This document shows, one piece after another, positions 9,732 through 18,311 of a stretch of DNA of 53,559 nt. Origin of the DNA: Candidatus Zixiibacteriota bacterium (lineage in GTDB: Bacteria > Zixibacteria > MSB-5A5 > GN15 > FEB-12); the NCBI GenBank assembly GCA_024276275.1, contig JAJRXM010000017.1, positions 1-53,559 of the forward strand, read 5' to 3'. Every line of letters begins with the position of its first letter. Positions within the stretch are counted from its first letter, which is position 1. The position numbers and the translations under genes are program-made. Under the pieces are notes generated by a model. It saw nothing but the letters and a program-made list of their open reading frames with translations, made no database searches and had not been told where the DNA came from.

Positions 9732-10814
9732 TTGAAAACTACTATACAAAATCATAAGTTTAAATCAAAATTCAAATTTTGTATAGTAGTTTTATTATCT
9801 CTTATAATTGTTGCCGATATTCAGTCAAAATCTCTTGGAGAGAAAAGCAAGATAATTGCTGAAGCTATCACACAAAAATATGAATCTGTTTTTTCAAATC
9901 TTGATATTAAAATTCAAAAACATTTTGCTCTTCGAAAATATCGTGTCTCCGGCGACAGTTCACATATTATCTCTATTATTGACGATTTAAAATTGACAAT
10001 TAAAAAGTTACAAAGTGATTTACAACACTTTTCTGATACTCTCTATATATATCAAAGGGAAAAAGTATTATTAGAAAAGATGAATCCGAAAACCAGAAAA
10101 GGAAAAGCTCGGAGAACTTTATTTCAAGAGAATGCAAAAATGCTCTTCTATCTAAATTTTCTATATAATACAAATACCTTAGCAGACTATAAGCTTGAAC
10201 TTCCTGTCTATAAGGATCTATTAAAATCCTGCATTTTACATTTGCAAACTATTGATTACCAAACTTTCTTAACAGACACAACCACTCTACGAGTATATGC
10301 TCCACAAGCGGTAAATTATGTCTATTATTTACAACAGTTACAAGTCATAGATTTTCGAGAGAACTATCTTTATGCCTTTCAACAAACTTTTCCTGATTCA
10401 TCAGATTCAAAATTAAATAAGAAAGAATTTCGGGACAAATTGTATGGACTTACTCATTTCATTATATCAGCAAGCAGATATTACCAAATGCCTGTTGATA
10501 GTATTGAATTTAAATGGGTATTACAATATTTTGATAATAATAGTAAGAAAATTCTAAATAAAGCTACGCTTGACATAATTGCTGAAGTAGGTATCTGTTA
10601 TAAATTAGCTGAGTATCAAAACCATAAACCATTAAAAAAGTGTATAAAAAAAGTTATTAGAAGTTTTAATAATAAACATAATATGATTCTTTCTCCAAGC
10701 GGTAACTCTGATGTATCAAAAGGAGAACACCGTAATATCCTTGCCATTATGCTGCTTTCTTGGGGGGATAGTTTATTGCAAGGCCCTAATTTGTCTCAAC
10801 AATACATAAAATAA
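9732..10814 (+). CDS. Exported helical protein of unknown function, possibly DUF3541-like
   Basis: The gene starts with TTG at 9732, preceded by AGGAAA at a good distance. An N-terminal hydrophobic segment (CIVVLLSLIIVADIQS, about residues 17-33) marks a signal peptide or anchor, followed by about 325 mostly helical residues. A segment near residues 235-295 (LTHFIISASRYYQMPVDSIE, then DIIAEVGICYKLAEYQ) resembles, from memory, proteins annotated DUF3541 that can accompany transglutaminase/ATP-grasp operons; this assignment is tentative. It is the last gene of the operon. No terminator hairpin was seen after the stop. Confidence 0.5.
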   Translation: MKTTIQNHKFKSKFKFCIVVLLSLIIVADIQSKSLGEKSKIIAEAITQKYESVFSNLDIKIQKHFALRKYRVSGDSSHIISIIDDLKLTIKKLQSDLQHFSDTLYIYQREKVLLEKMNPKTRKGKARRTLFQENAKMLFYLNFLYNTNTLADYKLELPVYKDLLKSCILHLQTIDYQTFLTDTTTLRVYAPQAVNYVYYLQQLQVIDFRENYLYAFQQTFPDSSDSKLNKKEFRDKLYGLTHFIISASRYYQMPVDSIEFKWVLQYFDNNSKKILNKATLDIIAEVGICYKLAEYQNHKPLKKCIKKVIRSFNNKHNMILSPSGNSDVSKGEHRNILAIMLLSWGDSLLQGPNLSQQYIK

Positions 10815-10945
10815 CTTTGAGGACAGGTTGTTGAAGTTGTTTGTAACTAATAGGACTATATTGAGCTTTATTATAATGAAGCCTAGTTGATTAGATAATC
10901 TTACAATTTGGCTTAGAAGTAATAAAAATAATTTATACGTTATAG

Positions 10946-11137
10946 TTAAGGACATACACTCGGAACTGCTCCATCTGAGAATATATAAAAAACTACATTT
11001 CCACGGACACCGATACAACAAGGCAAAACAGGATCAAATTTAAAAACAACAGCAACATATAAACCTTGATATGTACCTTGAGTTGAATTCCTACCTTTCT
11101 CTCTAATTAACTGCGACTTAACTGATATGGATTTTAT
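10946..11137 (-). pseudogene. Collapsed dockerin-tail remnant
   Basis: Directly downstream of hypE on the same strand, an open stretch without a start reads ...STQGTYQGLYVAVVFK, then LPCCIGVRGNV, then YIFSDGAVPSVCP-stop. CCIGVRGNV matches the hinge that precedes dockerin loops elsewhere in this window (CCVGIRGNVNGD in the 2298 gene), and the final turn-Cys matches a dockerin end. The two Asp-rich calcium loops between them are missing. I read this as the eroded 3' end of a former secreted dockerin protein. The rest of the 10815-11144 gap shows nothing else. Confidence 0.4.
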
Positions 11138-11144
11138 TTAAATT

Positions 11145-12206
11145 CTAACAAATACGTGGTAACTGTTCTCCGACAGGCATGTCAATAATTCTCCAAGTAC
11201 CTAAGAGAGTTTGAAGTTGTACCAGCCCCGGTTTTTCAGATATAACGTCACCGATTATAGAGGCGTCTTTGCCAAGAGGATGAGAACGCATTGCCTGTAG
11301 AACTTCTTTCGCTTTATCCCGTTTGGCAACTACAATCATTTTACCTTCATTGGCAATATATAATGGATCGAGTCCGAGTATTTCACAGGTTCCTGTTACA
11401 GGTTTGTTGACTCGGATAAACTCTTTTTTAATTCGTATTCCTACATTAGAAGATGTGGCGAACTCATTTAAGGTAGCCGCAACACCTCCGCGGGTAGGAT
11501 CACGAAAGGCATGAATAGAAGAGCCTCCAATATGTAAGGCTATTTGTACTAGTTCATGAAGTGCGGCAGTGTCGGATTTAATAGGTGATTGGAATGATAG
11601 GCCTTCCCGTTGTGATAATATACAGATTCCGTGGTCGGCTATAGTTCCGCTCAGAATTATAATGTCATCTTCCTGCAGGCAGTCGGCACCGATTTTGTAA
11701 TCATGTTCTATTATTCCAATGCCTGATGTGTTGACGAAAATTTTATCTCCTTTGCCTTTGTTGACAACTTTAGTATCACCGGTTACAATTTTGATTCCGG
11801 CAACAGCAGCGGCATTTTTCATGGAGATAACGATTTTTCTTAAATCTGCAATAGGAAAACCTTACTCAATAATGAATCCGCAGCTAAGATAAAGCGGTTT
11901 TGCCCCTGCCATTGCTATATCATTTACAGTTCAGTTGACAGCAAGTTCTCCAATATTACCACCAGGAAAAAAGATAGGGTCAACAACATACGAATCGGTA
12001 GAAAAAGATAATCTTAGGTTATCTATGTTTAAAACTGCGTTATCATCTTGTTTATTTAATTCATCATTGGCAAATGCCCAAACAAAAAGCTTTGAAATCA
12101 AGTCATTCGACATCTGTCCACCGGAACCGTGAGCAAGTTGAATTCTGTCATGCTCGTTGATTGGAAGGGGACAGTTGAATTCTTCAGGGTTTATAGGTTT
12201 TTTCAT
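11145..12206 (-). pseudogene. hypE: hypE, carbamoyl dehydratase HypE, interrupted by two in-frame stops
   Basis: HypE dehydrates the carbamoyl group on its C-terminal Cys to a thiocyanate that becomes the CN ligand of [NiFe] hydrogenases. The frame keeps the family sequence throughout: LAHGSGGQMSNDLI, FSTDSYVVDPIFFPGGNIGELAV at the N-side, DPTRGGVAATLNEF in the middle, and the essential C-terminal PRIC. Two stops interrupt it in the same frame: TGA at 11931-11933, where homologues have Gly (LAVN-stop-TVNDIAMAGAKP), and TAA at 11862-11864, where homologues have Glu (GFIIE-stop-GFPIADL). Each is one G-to-T change in the sense strand from GGA and GAA. Everything between the stops is well conserved, so this is either very recent loss or sequence error. 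It starts directly after the hypD stop. Confidence 0.85.
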
Positions 12207-13301
12207 TTACAGGTTCTCCTGCCTATGATAAGCATAGTATGCGGCACAAGCTCCCTCTGAAGAAACCATCGTAGCACCAAGAGGATTTTTGGGAGTACAC
12301 TTTTTTCCAAAGGCAGGACATTCATGCGGTTTTTTTATACCTTGCAAAATAGTACCCGATATACATTCTTTCGGTTCATCAACTGAAATATCATTAATAT
12401 TAAAAACCTTTTCAGCATCATAAGATGCCATTTCATCACGCAGAGTAATTCCGCTATGAGGAATAACACCAATTCCCCGCCATTTTTGATCAGAGATTTG
12501 AAATACTTTATTGATTACTTCCATCGCAGGGATATTACCTTCTCTTTTTACTACCCGTGAATATTGATTTTCAACTTCATACCGTCCCTCTTCGAGTTGT
12601 TTGACTACCATGAGAATTCCTTCAAGAATATCAACAGGTTCAAATCCGGTAGCAACTATCGGCAGCTTATATTTTTCTGTAAGAGGATAGTATTCTTCTA
12701 ATCCCATAATAGTACAGACATGACCTGCGGCAAGGTATCCGTTGACCCGATTTTGAGGAGAACTTTGTAAGGCAATAATTGCCGGCGGAACAAGAACATG
12801 AGAAACTAAAAGAGAAAAATTATTTATTTTCTGTTCGTTAGCCTGCCAGGCAGCCATGGCAGTAAGGGGAGCAGTTGTTTCAAAGCCGACAGCAAAGAAA
12901 ACAACTTTTTTATCTGGATTATCTTTAGCAATTTTTAAAGCATCGAGCGGAGAATAGACAATGCGAACATCGCCGCCCTCAGATTTTATCATGAACAAAT
13001 CTTTCTTCGAACCTGGGACACGAAGCATATCACCAAACGATGTAAAGATAACATTATCACGAGCAGCAATAGCTAAAGCTTTGTCAATTTTCTCAAGGGG
13101 AGTGACACAGACAGGACAACCGGGACCGTGTACAAGTTCAATTGATTTGGGAATAAGTTGGTCGATACCATGTTTCATTATAGAATGTGTCTGTCCGCCA
13201 CACACTTCCATGATAACCCAATCTTTGGTTGTAGCAGTATGAATTTCATCGACTATTTTTTTGGCAATTTCAGGATTGCGGAATTCATCAAGATATTTCA
13301 T
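12207..13301 (-). CDS. hypD: Hydrogenase maturation protein HypD
   Basis: This 364-residue protein has the typical family length. HypD is the iron-sulfur scaffold that, with HypC, assembles the Fe(CN)2CO unit. Diagnostic motifs are all present: [17 protein letters not shown] (about residues 32-48), [11 protein letters not shown] (about 58-68), [24 protein letters not shown], and the C-terminal cysteine-rich segment ending in GACAAYY that holds the [4Fe-4S] cluster. It overlaps hypC by 4 bases and abuts hypE, so these three are translationally coupled. Confidence 0.95.
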   Translation of the reverse strand: MKYLDEFRNPEIAKKIVDEIHTATTKDWVIMEVCGGQTHSIMKHGIDQLIPKSIELVHGPGCPVCVTPLEKIDKALAIAARDNVIFTSFGDMLRVPGSKKDLFMIKSEGGDVRIVYSPLDALKIAKDNPDKKVVFFAVGFETTAPLTAMAAWQANEQKINNFSLLVSHVLVPPAIIALQSSPQNRVNGYLAAGHVCTIMGLEEYYPLTEKYKLPIVATGFEPVDILEGILMVVKQLEEGRYEVENQYSRVVKREGNIPAMEVINKVFQISDQKWRGIGVIPHSGITLRDEMASYDAEKVFNINDISVDEPKECISGTILQGIKKPHECPAFGKKCTPKNPLGATMVSSEGACAAYYAYHRQENL

Positions 13302-13582
13302 CCTTTATTCTCTTTCTTCAGAGGCATACCAAAAATATCGAGACCTTCTTCTGCAGCTTTGGCAGTCATTTCATCCCAAAGTTCAAATGTTTTTTTTGCT
13401 TCTTCTTCATCGATTACATTAAGAGCAAATCCGGCATGTACAATAACATACTGACCGATTTCAACTTCAGGAACATAAGCTAGACATGCCTCTTTGATTG
13501 TTCCGGCGTAATCTATCTTACCCATTTTTATACTTTGTTCTTCATTGATTTCTATAACTTTTCCGGGAATAGCCAGACACAT
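13298..13582 (-). CDS. hypC: Hydrogenase assembly chaperone HypC
   Basis: The start is placed at 13582 because the family always begins MCLAIPG with Cys2, which binds the Fe(CN)2CO unit and the large-subunit precursor; the upstream residues of the longer frame lie inside hypF. The 94-residue product reads [16 protein letters not shown], with the [16 protein letters not shown] beta-barrel segment and a C-terminal helix. A longer C-terminal extension than in the shortest homologues ends in a Lys-rich tail. It starts 1 base after the hypF stop and overlaps hypD. Confidence 0.95.
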   Translation of the reverse strand: MCLAIPGKVIEINEEQSIKMGKIDYAGTIKEACLAYVPEVEIGQYVIVHAGFALNVIDEEEAKKTFELWDEMTAKAAEEGLDIFGMPLKKENKG

Positions 13583-13583
13583 A

Positions 13584-15863
13584 TTACACCTCTTTCTTTT
13601 GTTCAGATAATGTTGCATCAGCAATAATTATCTGTCCTAATGCCAATCCACCATCGTTGGTCGGTAACTCTTTATGTATAAGTACGGTAAAATTTTCACT
13701 TTGTAAACGTTTATAGATATATTCAAAAAAGATTTTATTCTGAAACACACCACCGCTTAAAGCTACAGTCTGTAGACAGTACTTATCGCGTGCCGCTATA
13801 GCAGATGCAACAAAATATTCGGCTAATTGGTAATGGAAATAAAGTGCGATTTCAGATAACGGTTTGCTTAGCAAAATCATCTCTACAATAGTTTTTATAA
13901 GTGATGAAGTATCAATGACGGAACTAGTCGGTTCAATAGGATGTACCGAAAGAGCAGAAGAGTTCAAAGCAATATTCGCAGCAGCCTCTAATTCAATTGC
14001 CGCTTGTGCTTCATAATTAATTTCCTGTTTGATATTAAGCAATGCAGAGACCGCATCAAACAAACGACCACAACTTGAAGTTAGCGGACAGTTGATTTTT
14101 TTATCAATCATCTGATAGACTATGTCTGCTTTATTCTTATCTAAAGATTTAACAAAAGGTAATTTGTTTGGGATATCTTTTCCATAAACAGAATATAAAT
14201 AAGATAACGCCATCCGCCACGGTTCTTTGACAGCTGCAGTTCCACCAGGTAGAGGCACTTGCTTGAGAGAACTAAACCGTTCAAATCCGGATGTATTACC
14301 AATTAATACTTCTCCACCCCAGATAGTTCCGTCTGAACCGTATCCGGTGCCGTCGAGAATAATGCCGATTGTTTGGTTATAAAAATTATTTTCTGCCATT
14401 ACAGAAACCATGTGGGCATGATGGTGCTGAACAGCAACAGAAGGGAGGTTTTGTTTTTTTGCCCATTTTGTAGATAAATATTCAGGATGCATATCGTATG
14501 CAATATATTTAGGTTTAATTTCAAGAATTTTTGAAAAATGTAAAATTGAATTTTCAAAAAAACTATATGCCTTTGGATTATCTAAATCGCCGATGTATTG
14601 ACTGAGAAAAACAGAATCTTCTCTTGAGAGTGCGATTGAATTTTTTAACTCACCTCCGACAGCAAGGACACCATGCGTTATTATTTTATTGATGAAATTA
14701 GGAAGTGGAACGAAGCCACGAGAACGTCTTATGATTTGAGGCAAGTCTGCTGAAACACGTACGATTGAATCGTCACACCGCTGTAAAATATCCCGATTGT
14801 GTAAGAGGAAAAAGTCTGCAACCTCTGACAATCGATTGATTGCTTCCTGATTGTCAATAGCGATAGGTTCTTCAGATACATTTGCTGATGTCATGACAAG
14901 ACAATCATATCTGTCTTGTAACAGCAAATGATGTATAGGCGAGTAGGCAAGCATAAAGCCAAGATACTGATTGTTCGGGGCGATACTTTCAGGAAGCGTG
15001 CCGTTTCTCTTTTTCTGTAATAAGACAATCGGTCGTTTGTAATTTTGCAGCAGTTCAATTTCTTTCTCTGAAACATAACAGAACTTTTGTATAGTTTGTA
15101 AATCTTTTGCCATGAGTGCAAACGGTTTTTCCGCTCGTCCTTTACGTTCACGAAGCTTTTCTATCGCATTACGGTTATGAGGGTCAACAGCAAGATGAAA
15201 ACCGCCGATACCTTTTACGGCTACAATTTTACCGTTTAGCAAGAAAGAAATAATGTTATTAATCGGGTTGTAAGAACTAATGGTATCAGAACCGTTGTGT
15301 AGTGTAAGTTGTGGTCCGCAGACAGCACAGGCGTTTGGCTGAGCATGGAAACGTCGATTTAACGGGTCGTCATATTCTCTCTGACAATCTGAACATAACG
15401 GAAACGAGGACATCGATGTTAACGGGCGGTCGTATGGAATCCCTTTCACGATTGTGTAGCGTGGTCCACAGTTGGTGCAGTTGATAAACGGGTATAAATA
15501 ACGACGGTCATTTGAATCAAAAAGTTCATGCAGACAATCTTCACAAGTTGCAATATCAGGGGAGATAAATGTTTTTGGTGTTGTGTTATGACTGCTTTTT
15601 TTTATGAGAAATTCAGAATCTTTAATGATAGGAATTTCATTGATTGAGTACTGTGTGATTCTTGATAACGGCGGTGGAGAAGACTTAAGACGTTTATGAA
15701 ATAATTCAAGTTTCGTTTTCTCACCCTCTATTTCAATAATAACACCGTCTGAATTATTGCTGATATATCCACAAAGAGCAAGTTCATTGGCAAGACGATA
15801 GACAAAAGGTCTAAATCCCACACCCTGTACAATACCGTTGATGACAATTTTTTCTCTTATCAT
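13584..15863 (-). CDS. hypF: Carbamoyltransferase HypF
   Basis: This 759-residue protein is full length. HypF makes carbamoyl-adenylate from carbamoyl phosphate and transfers the carbamoyl group to HypE. Domains in order are: an acylphosphatase domain (VNGIVQGVGFRPFVYRLA, about residues 8-90), two zinc-finger motifs (CEDCLHELF...CTNCGPRY and CSDCQREY...CAVCGPQ, about 105-185), a YrdC-like domain (KGIGGFHLAVDP onward, about 200-380) and a Kae1/TobZ-like domain (AVQHHHAHMVSVMAEN and ILDGTGYGSDGTIWGGEVL, about 475-740). It lies between hypB and hypC in the minus-strand operon. Confidence 0.95.
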   Translation of the reverse strand: MIREKIVINGIVQGVGFRPFVYRLANELALCGYISNNSDGVIIEIEGEKTKLELFHKRLKSSPPPLSRITQYSINEIPIIKDSEFLIKKSSHNTTPKTFISPDIATCEDCLHELFDSNDRRYLYPFINCTNCGPRYTIVKGIPYDRPLTSMSSFPLCSDCQREYDDPLNRRFHAQPNACAVCGPQLTLHNGSDTISSYNPINNIISFLLNGKIVAVKGIGGFHLAVDPHNRNAIEKLRERKGRAEKPFALMAKDLQTIQKFCYVSEKEIELLQNYKRPIVLLQKKRNGTLPESIAPNNQYLGFMLAYSPIHHLLLQDRYDCLVMTSANVSEEPIAIDNQEAINRLSEVADFFLLHNRDILQRCDDSIVRVSADLPQIIRRSRGFVPLPNFINKIITHGVLAVGGELKNSIALSREDSVFLSQYIGDLDNPKAYSFFENSILHFSKILEIKPKYIAYDMHPEYLSTKWAKKQNLPSVAVQHHHAHMVSVMAENNFYNQTIGIILDGTGYGSDGTIWGGEVLIGNTSGFERFSSLKQVPLPGGTAAVKEPWRMALSYLYSVYGKDIPNKLPFVKSLDKNKADIVYQMIDKKINCPLTSSCGRLFDAVSALLNIKQEINYEAQAAIELEAAANIALNSSALSVHPIEPTSSVIDTSSLIKTIVEMILLSKPLSEIALYFHYQLAEYFVASAIAARDKYCLQTVALSGGVFQNKIFFEYIYKRLQSENFTVLIHKELPTNDGGLALGQIIIADATLSEQKKEV

Positions 15864-15882
15864 GCGAATACAAAAATATTCT

Positions 15883-16554
15883 TTAAATTTCTTTTTTCTT
15901 TAGTATCACTTGTTCAAGAAGCCAATCTATCCATGTATCTAATCCTTCACCGGTACGGCAGGATAGTTCGAAAATTTCAAGTTGTCCGTTTATCTGTCTT
16001 GCATTTTCTTTCACTTTGTGAAGTTCAAAATCGGAAAATCCCAGCAGGTCTGTTTTGTTTACGACCATAACAGATGATTTACGAAACATTCCCGGATATT
16101 TGAGTGGTTTATCATCGCCTTCAGTTGTGCTAATGAGAACAATTTTCATATCCTCTCCCAAATCATAACTTGAGGGGCAGACTAAATTTCCGACATTCTC
16201 AATAACAAACAGGTCAATTTCGTTCAGGTTAAACTGCTGTATTGATTTGTGAATCATATTGGCATCAAGATGACAGCTTCCACCTGTTACAATGGGACGT
16301 ACCAATTTCCCTCCTGCTTGAATCAGGCGGTCGGCATCATTTTCAGTTTGAACATCTCCTACAACTAAAGCTATGTTGAGTTTATCTTGTAAAAGTCCGA
16401 GAGTTTTTTCAAGCAGAGATGTTTTACCGGAGCCCGGAGAACTGACAAGATTGAAGACAAATACTTTGTTTTCTTGAAACTTTGTGCGTAACTCTTGTGC
16501 CAATAAATCATTTTCTGAGAGGACTTTTTTTTCTATAGCTATTTTATCAGGCAT
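15883..16554 (-). CDS. hypB: Hydrogenase nickel-insertion GTPase HypB
   Basis: This 223-residue GTPase acts with HypA in nickel delivery. The P-loop is SSPGSGKTSLLE (about residues 38-49), followed by GDVQTENDADRL, the conserved GGSCHLDA metal-site segment, FVIENVGNLVCP and the guanine-specificity motif NKTDLLG. The N-terminus (MPDKIAIEKKVLSENDLLAQ) has neither a histidine-rich stretch nor the high-affinity CxxCGC nickel motif seen in some homologues. Nickel storage, if any, must therefore come from another protein. It follows hypA by 12 bases. Confidence 0.95.
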   Translation of the reverse strand: MPDKIAIEKKVLSENDLLAQELRTKFQENKVFVFNLVSSPGSGKTSLLEKTLGLLQDKLNIALVVGDVQTENDADRLIQAGGKLVRPIVTGGSCHLDANMIHKSIQQFNLNEIDLFVIENVGNLVCPSSYDLGEDMKIVLISTTEGDDKPLKYPGMFRKSSVMVVNKTDLLGFSDFELHKVKENARQINGQLEIFELSCRTGEGLDTWIDWLLEQVILKKKEI

Positions 16555-16566
16555 TTTAGCTCCCTT

Positions 16567-16911
16567 TTAATCTTCTGCTTCAATGTATGCTATTTCGAGT
16601 TCATTTCCGTGACTCATTTTAATATCATTAGACTCACAATTTGGACAGATAAAAACAAATTCAAATACCTCAAAATTATGTTGGCAATTATTACAGCAAC
16701 CTTTTACAGATATTGTTTCAATATGTAAATCTGTTTTTGCCAATATAGTGTCTTTAGTTATAGCTTCAAAACCAAACTGCAAAGAATCAGGGACAACATC
16801 TGTTAATGCACCTATTCGCATAGAAACCAACGTAACAGTCTTGAGGTTACGATTCTTGACTTCTTCTAATACAGTCTTAACAATTGAGGATGCGATAGAA
16901 AGTTCATGCAT
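16567..16911 (-). CDS. hypA: Hydrogenase nickel metallochaperone HypA
   Basis: The start at 16911 gives the invariant MHE N-terminus whose His2 is the nickel ligand; GGGA lies about 8 bases upstream. The 114-residue product carries the zinc site as two Cys pairs (GCCNNCQHNFEVF and ICPNCES). It is the first gene of the minus-strand hypABFCDE operon, divergent from the group 1 hydrogenase operon. The acidic C-terminus (ELEIAYIEAED) is normal for the family. Confidence 0.93.
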   Translation of the reverse strand: MHELSIASSIVKTVLEEVKNRNLKTVTLVSMRIGALTDVVPDSLQFGFEAITKDTILAKTDLHIETISVKGCCNNCQHNFEVFEFVFICPNCESNDIKMSHGNELEIAYIEAED

Positions 16912-16963
16912 GCTAATTTCCCAAAATTTTAATATACATATCAAAAATAAAAAAAACTATCAA

Positions 16964-16992
16964 GTTATAATCTTATAACGAGTTTAACACAA
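16964..16992 (-). promoter_or_regulatory. Predicted sigma-70-type promoter of the hyp operon with overlapping palindrome
   Basis: On the minus strand TTGTGT (16992-16987) and TATAAC (16969-16964) are separated by 17 bases, about 50 bases upstream of the hypA start. The -10 overlaps a perfect inverted repeat, GTTATAA-N2-TTATAAC (16964-16979), a plausible operator. The match to consensus is moderate and the assignment is by eye. Confidence 0.45.
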
Positions 16993-17069
16993 ATGCTATG
17001 AACCATACAATATAGTATATTTAGTGTGTGACAGTATACAAAAACAATACTAAAAGAGTAATTTATTGC

Positions 17070-17098
17070 TTGACTCAAGTCAAGTTAACTTATATTAT
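17070..17098 (+). promoter_or_regulatory. Promoter of the group 1 hydrogenase operon with FNR-like box on the -35
   Basis: TTGACT (17070-17075) and TATTAT (17093-17098) are separated by 17 bases, a near-consensus sigma-70-type promoter about 88 bases before the small-subunit ATG. The -35 lies inside a perfect inverted repeat TTGAC-N4-GTCAA (17070-17083), which resembles the TTGAT-N4-ATCAA sites bound by Crp/FNR-family regulators. A regulator bound there would cover the -35, so repression is the simpler expectation; class II activation usually centres near -41.5. A perfect AGGAGGG ribosome site (17176-17182) precedes the gene. Confidence 0.6.
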
Positions 17099-17186
17099 AA
17101 TGGATAATAAGATTAAGTTATCTATTTAATATGTTTAATAATAAATAATATATATAAATAAAACATAACTCCCCCAGGAGGGTCTT

Positions 17187-18302
17187 ATGACGGATTCCCC
17201 AAAAATAATAACTACCTATGATGTACTTAAGCAACATGGTGTATCTAGACGTTCATTCATTAAGTTTTGTTCAATGACTGCTGCAGCACTTGGGTTGGAC
17301 TACACGATGGTGCCAAAGATTGTTGAGGCTATGGAAACAAAACAGCGTATACCGGTGCTTTGGCTTCACGGATTAGAGTGTACTTGTTGTTCAGAGTCAT
17401 TTATCAGATCGTCGCATCCGTTAGTTCAGGATGTAATCTTTAATATGATTTCTCTTGATTATGATGAGACTTTACAGGCAGCGGCAGGGCATCAAGCCGA
17501 GGAAATTCGTAAGAAAATCATAAAAGAATACCCTGGTCAATATATTCTTGCAGTAGAAGGGAATGCACCTACCAAGGATGGCGGTGTTTACTGTACTATT
17601 GCAGGAGAGTCATTTGTTGATATTCTAGAAGAAACAGCCGAACATGCCTATGCTGTTGTTGCATGGGGGTCATGTGCTTCTAACGGATGTGTACAGGCAG
17701 CGGCACCAAATCCAACCGGAGCACAACCTGTCCACGAACTGATTACGAATAAACCGGTAATAAATGTCCCGGGATGTCCTCCTATTGCCGAAGTGATGAC
17801 CGGAGTCTTAACATATATTCTCACCTTTGGAAAACTTCCTGAATTAGACCGTTTTAAAAGACCGACTATGTTTTATGGGCAAAGAATACATGATAAGTGT
17901 TATCGTCGGTCATTCTTTGATGCCGGACAATTTGTTGAGCAATGGGATGATGACGGTGCCCGTAAAGGCTGGTGTTTATATAAAATGGGATGTCGTGGTC
18001 CGATGACTTACAATTCTTGCTCTACCATAAAGTGGAACAATGGTGTTTCATTCCCTATCGGTTCAGGTCATGGATGCCTCGGTTGTTCTGAGGATAATTT
18101 TTGGGATAACGGCTCATTCTATAACCGTTTGAGTTCAGTTCCTCTTCCAGGTGTTGAGTCAACTCCTGAAGAAATTGGCAAAATTGCTGCTGTAGCAGCA
18201 GGTGTTGGTGTCGGTGCTCACGCTGTTTCACATATTATCAGCAAGACAATAAAAAATGCTAAAGAAAAAAAAGCTGAATCTAAACCTGAAGAAAAGGAAT
18301 AG
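17187..18302 (+). CDS. hyaA: Group 1 [NiFe] hydrogenase small subunit, six-Cys proximal cluster
   Basis: The 371-residue product begins with a Tat signal (SRRSFIKFC, residues 20-28). It carries the electron-relay clusters of a membrane-bound uptake hydrogenase. The proximal site reads [11 protein letters not shown] (Cys65, Cys67, Cys68), [10 protein letters not shown] (Cys163, Cys168) and VPGCPP (Cys197). Cys67 and Cys168 are the two additional cysteines that define the oxygen-tolerant [4Fe-3S] proximal cluster, as in E. coli Hyd-1; standard enzymes have Gly at both positions. Medial and distal ligands are present ([22 protein letters not shown]). A C-terminal hydrophobic helix ([19 protein letters not shown]) anchors it, followed by a charged tail. 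It is very similar to HyaA along its length. Confidence 0.95.
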   Translation: MTDSPKIITTYDVLKQHGVSRRSFIKFCSMTAAALGLDYTMVPKIVEAMETKQRIPVLWLHGLECTCCSESFIRSSHPLVQDVIFNMISLDYDETLQAAAGHQAEEIRKKIIKEYPGQYILAVEGNAPTKDGGVYCTIAGESFVDILEETAEHAYAVVAWGSCASNGCVQAAAPNPTGAQPVHELITNKPVINVPGCPPIAEVMTGVLTYILTFGKLPELDRFKRPTMFYGQRIHDKCYRRSFFDAGQFVEQWDDDGARKGWCLYKMGCRGPMTYNSCSTIKWNNGVSFPIGSGHGCLGCSEDNFWDNGSFYNRLSSVPLPGVESTPEEIGKIAAVAAGVGVGAHAVSHIISKTIKNAKEKKAESKPEEKE

Positions 18303-18311
18303 GGAAGAACT

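Noticed and set aside
11931-11933. TGA as a recoded sense codon (glycine or selenocysteine) in hypE
   Set aside because: TGA is clearly a stop elsewhere, for example in the ATGA overlaps at 6845-6848 and 29650-29653, a second stop here is TAA, and no SECIS-like hairpin was seen.
12640-12660. GGTTCAAATCC, like the T-arm of a tRNA
   Set aside because: It lies in hypD coding sequence and no acceptor stem or other arms could be folded around it.
12961-13454. Long open frames on the plus strand opposite hypD and hypC
   Set aside because: The minus-strand genes have full family conservation; the antisense frames have no family content or ribosome sites.
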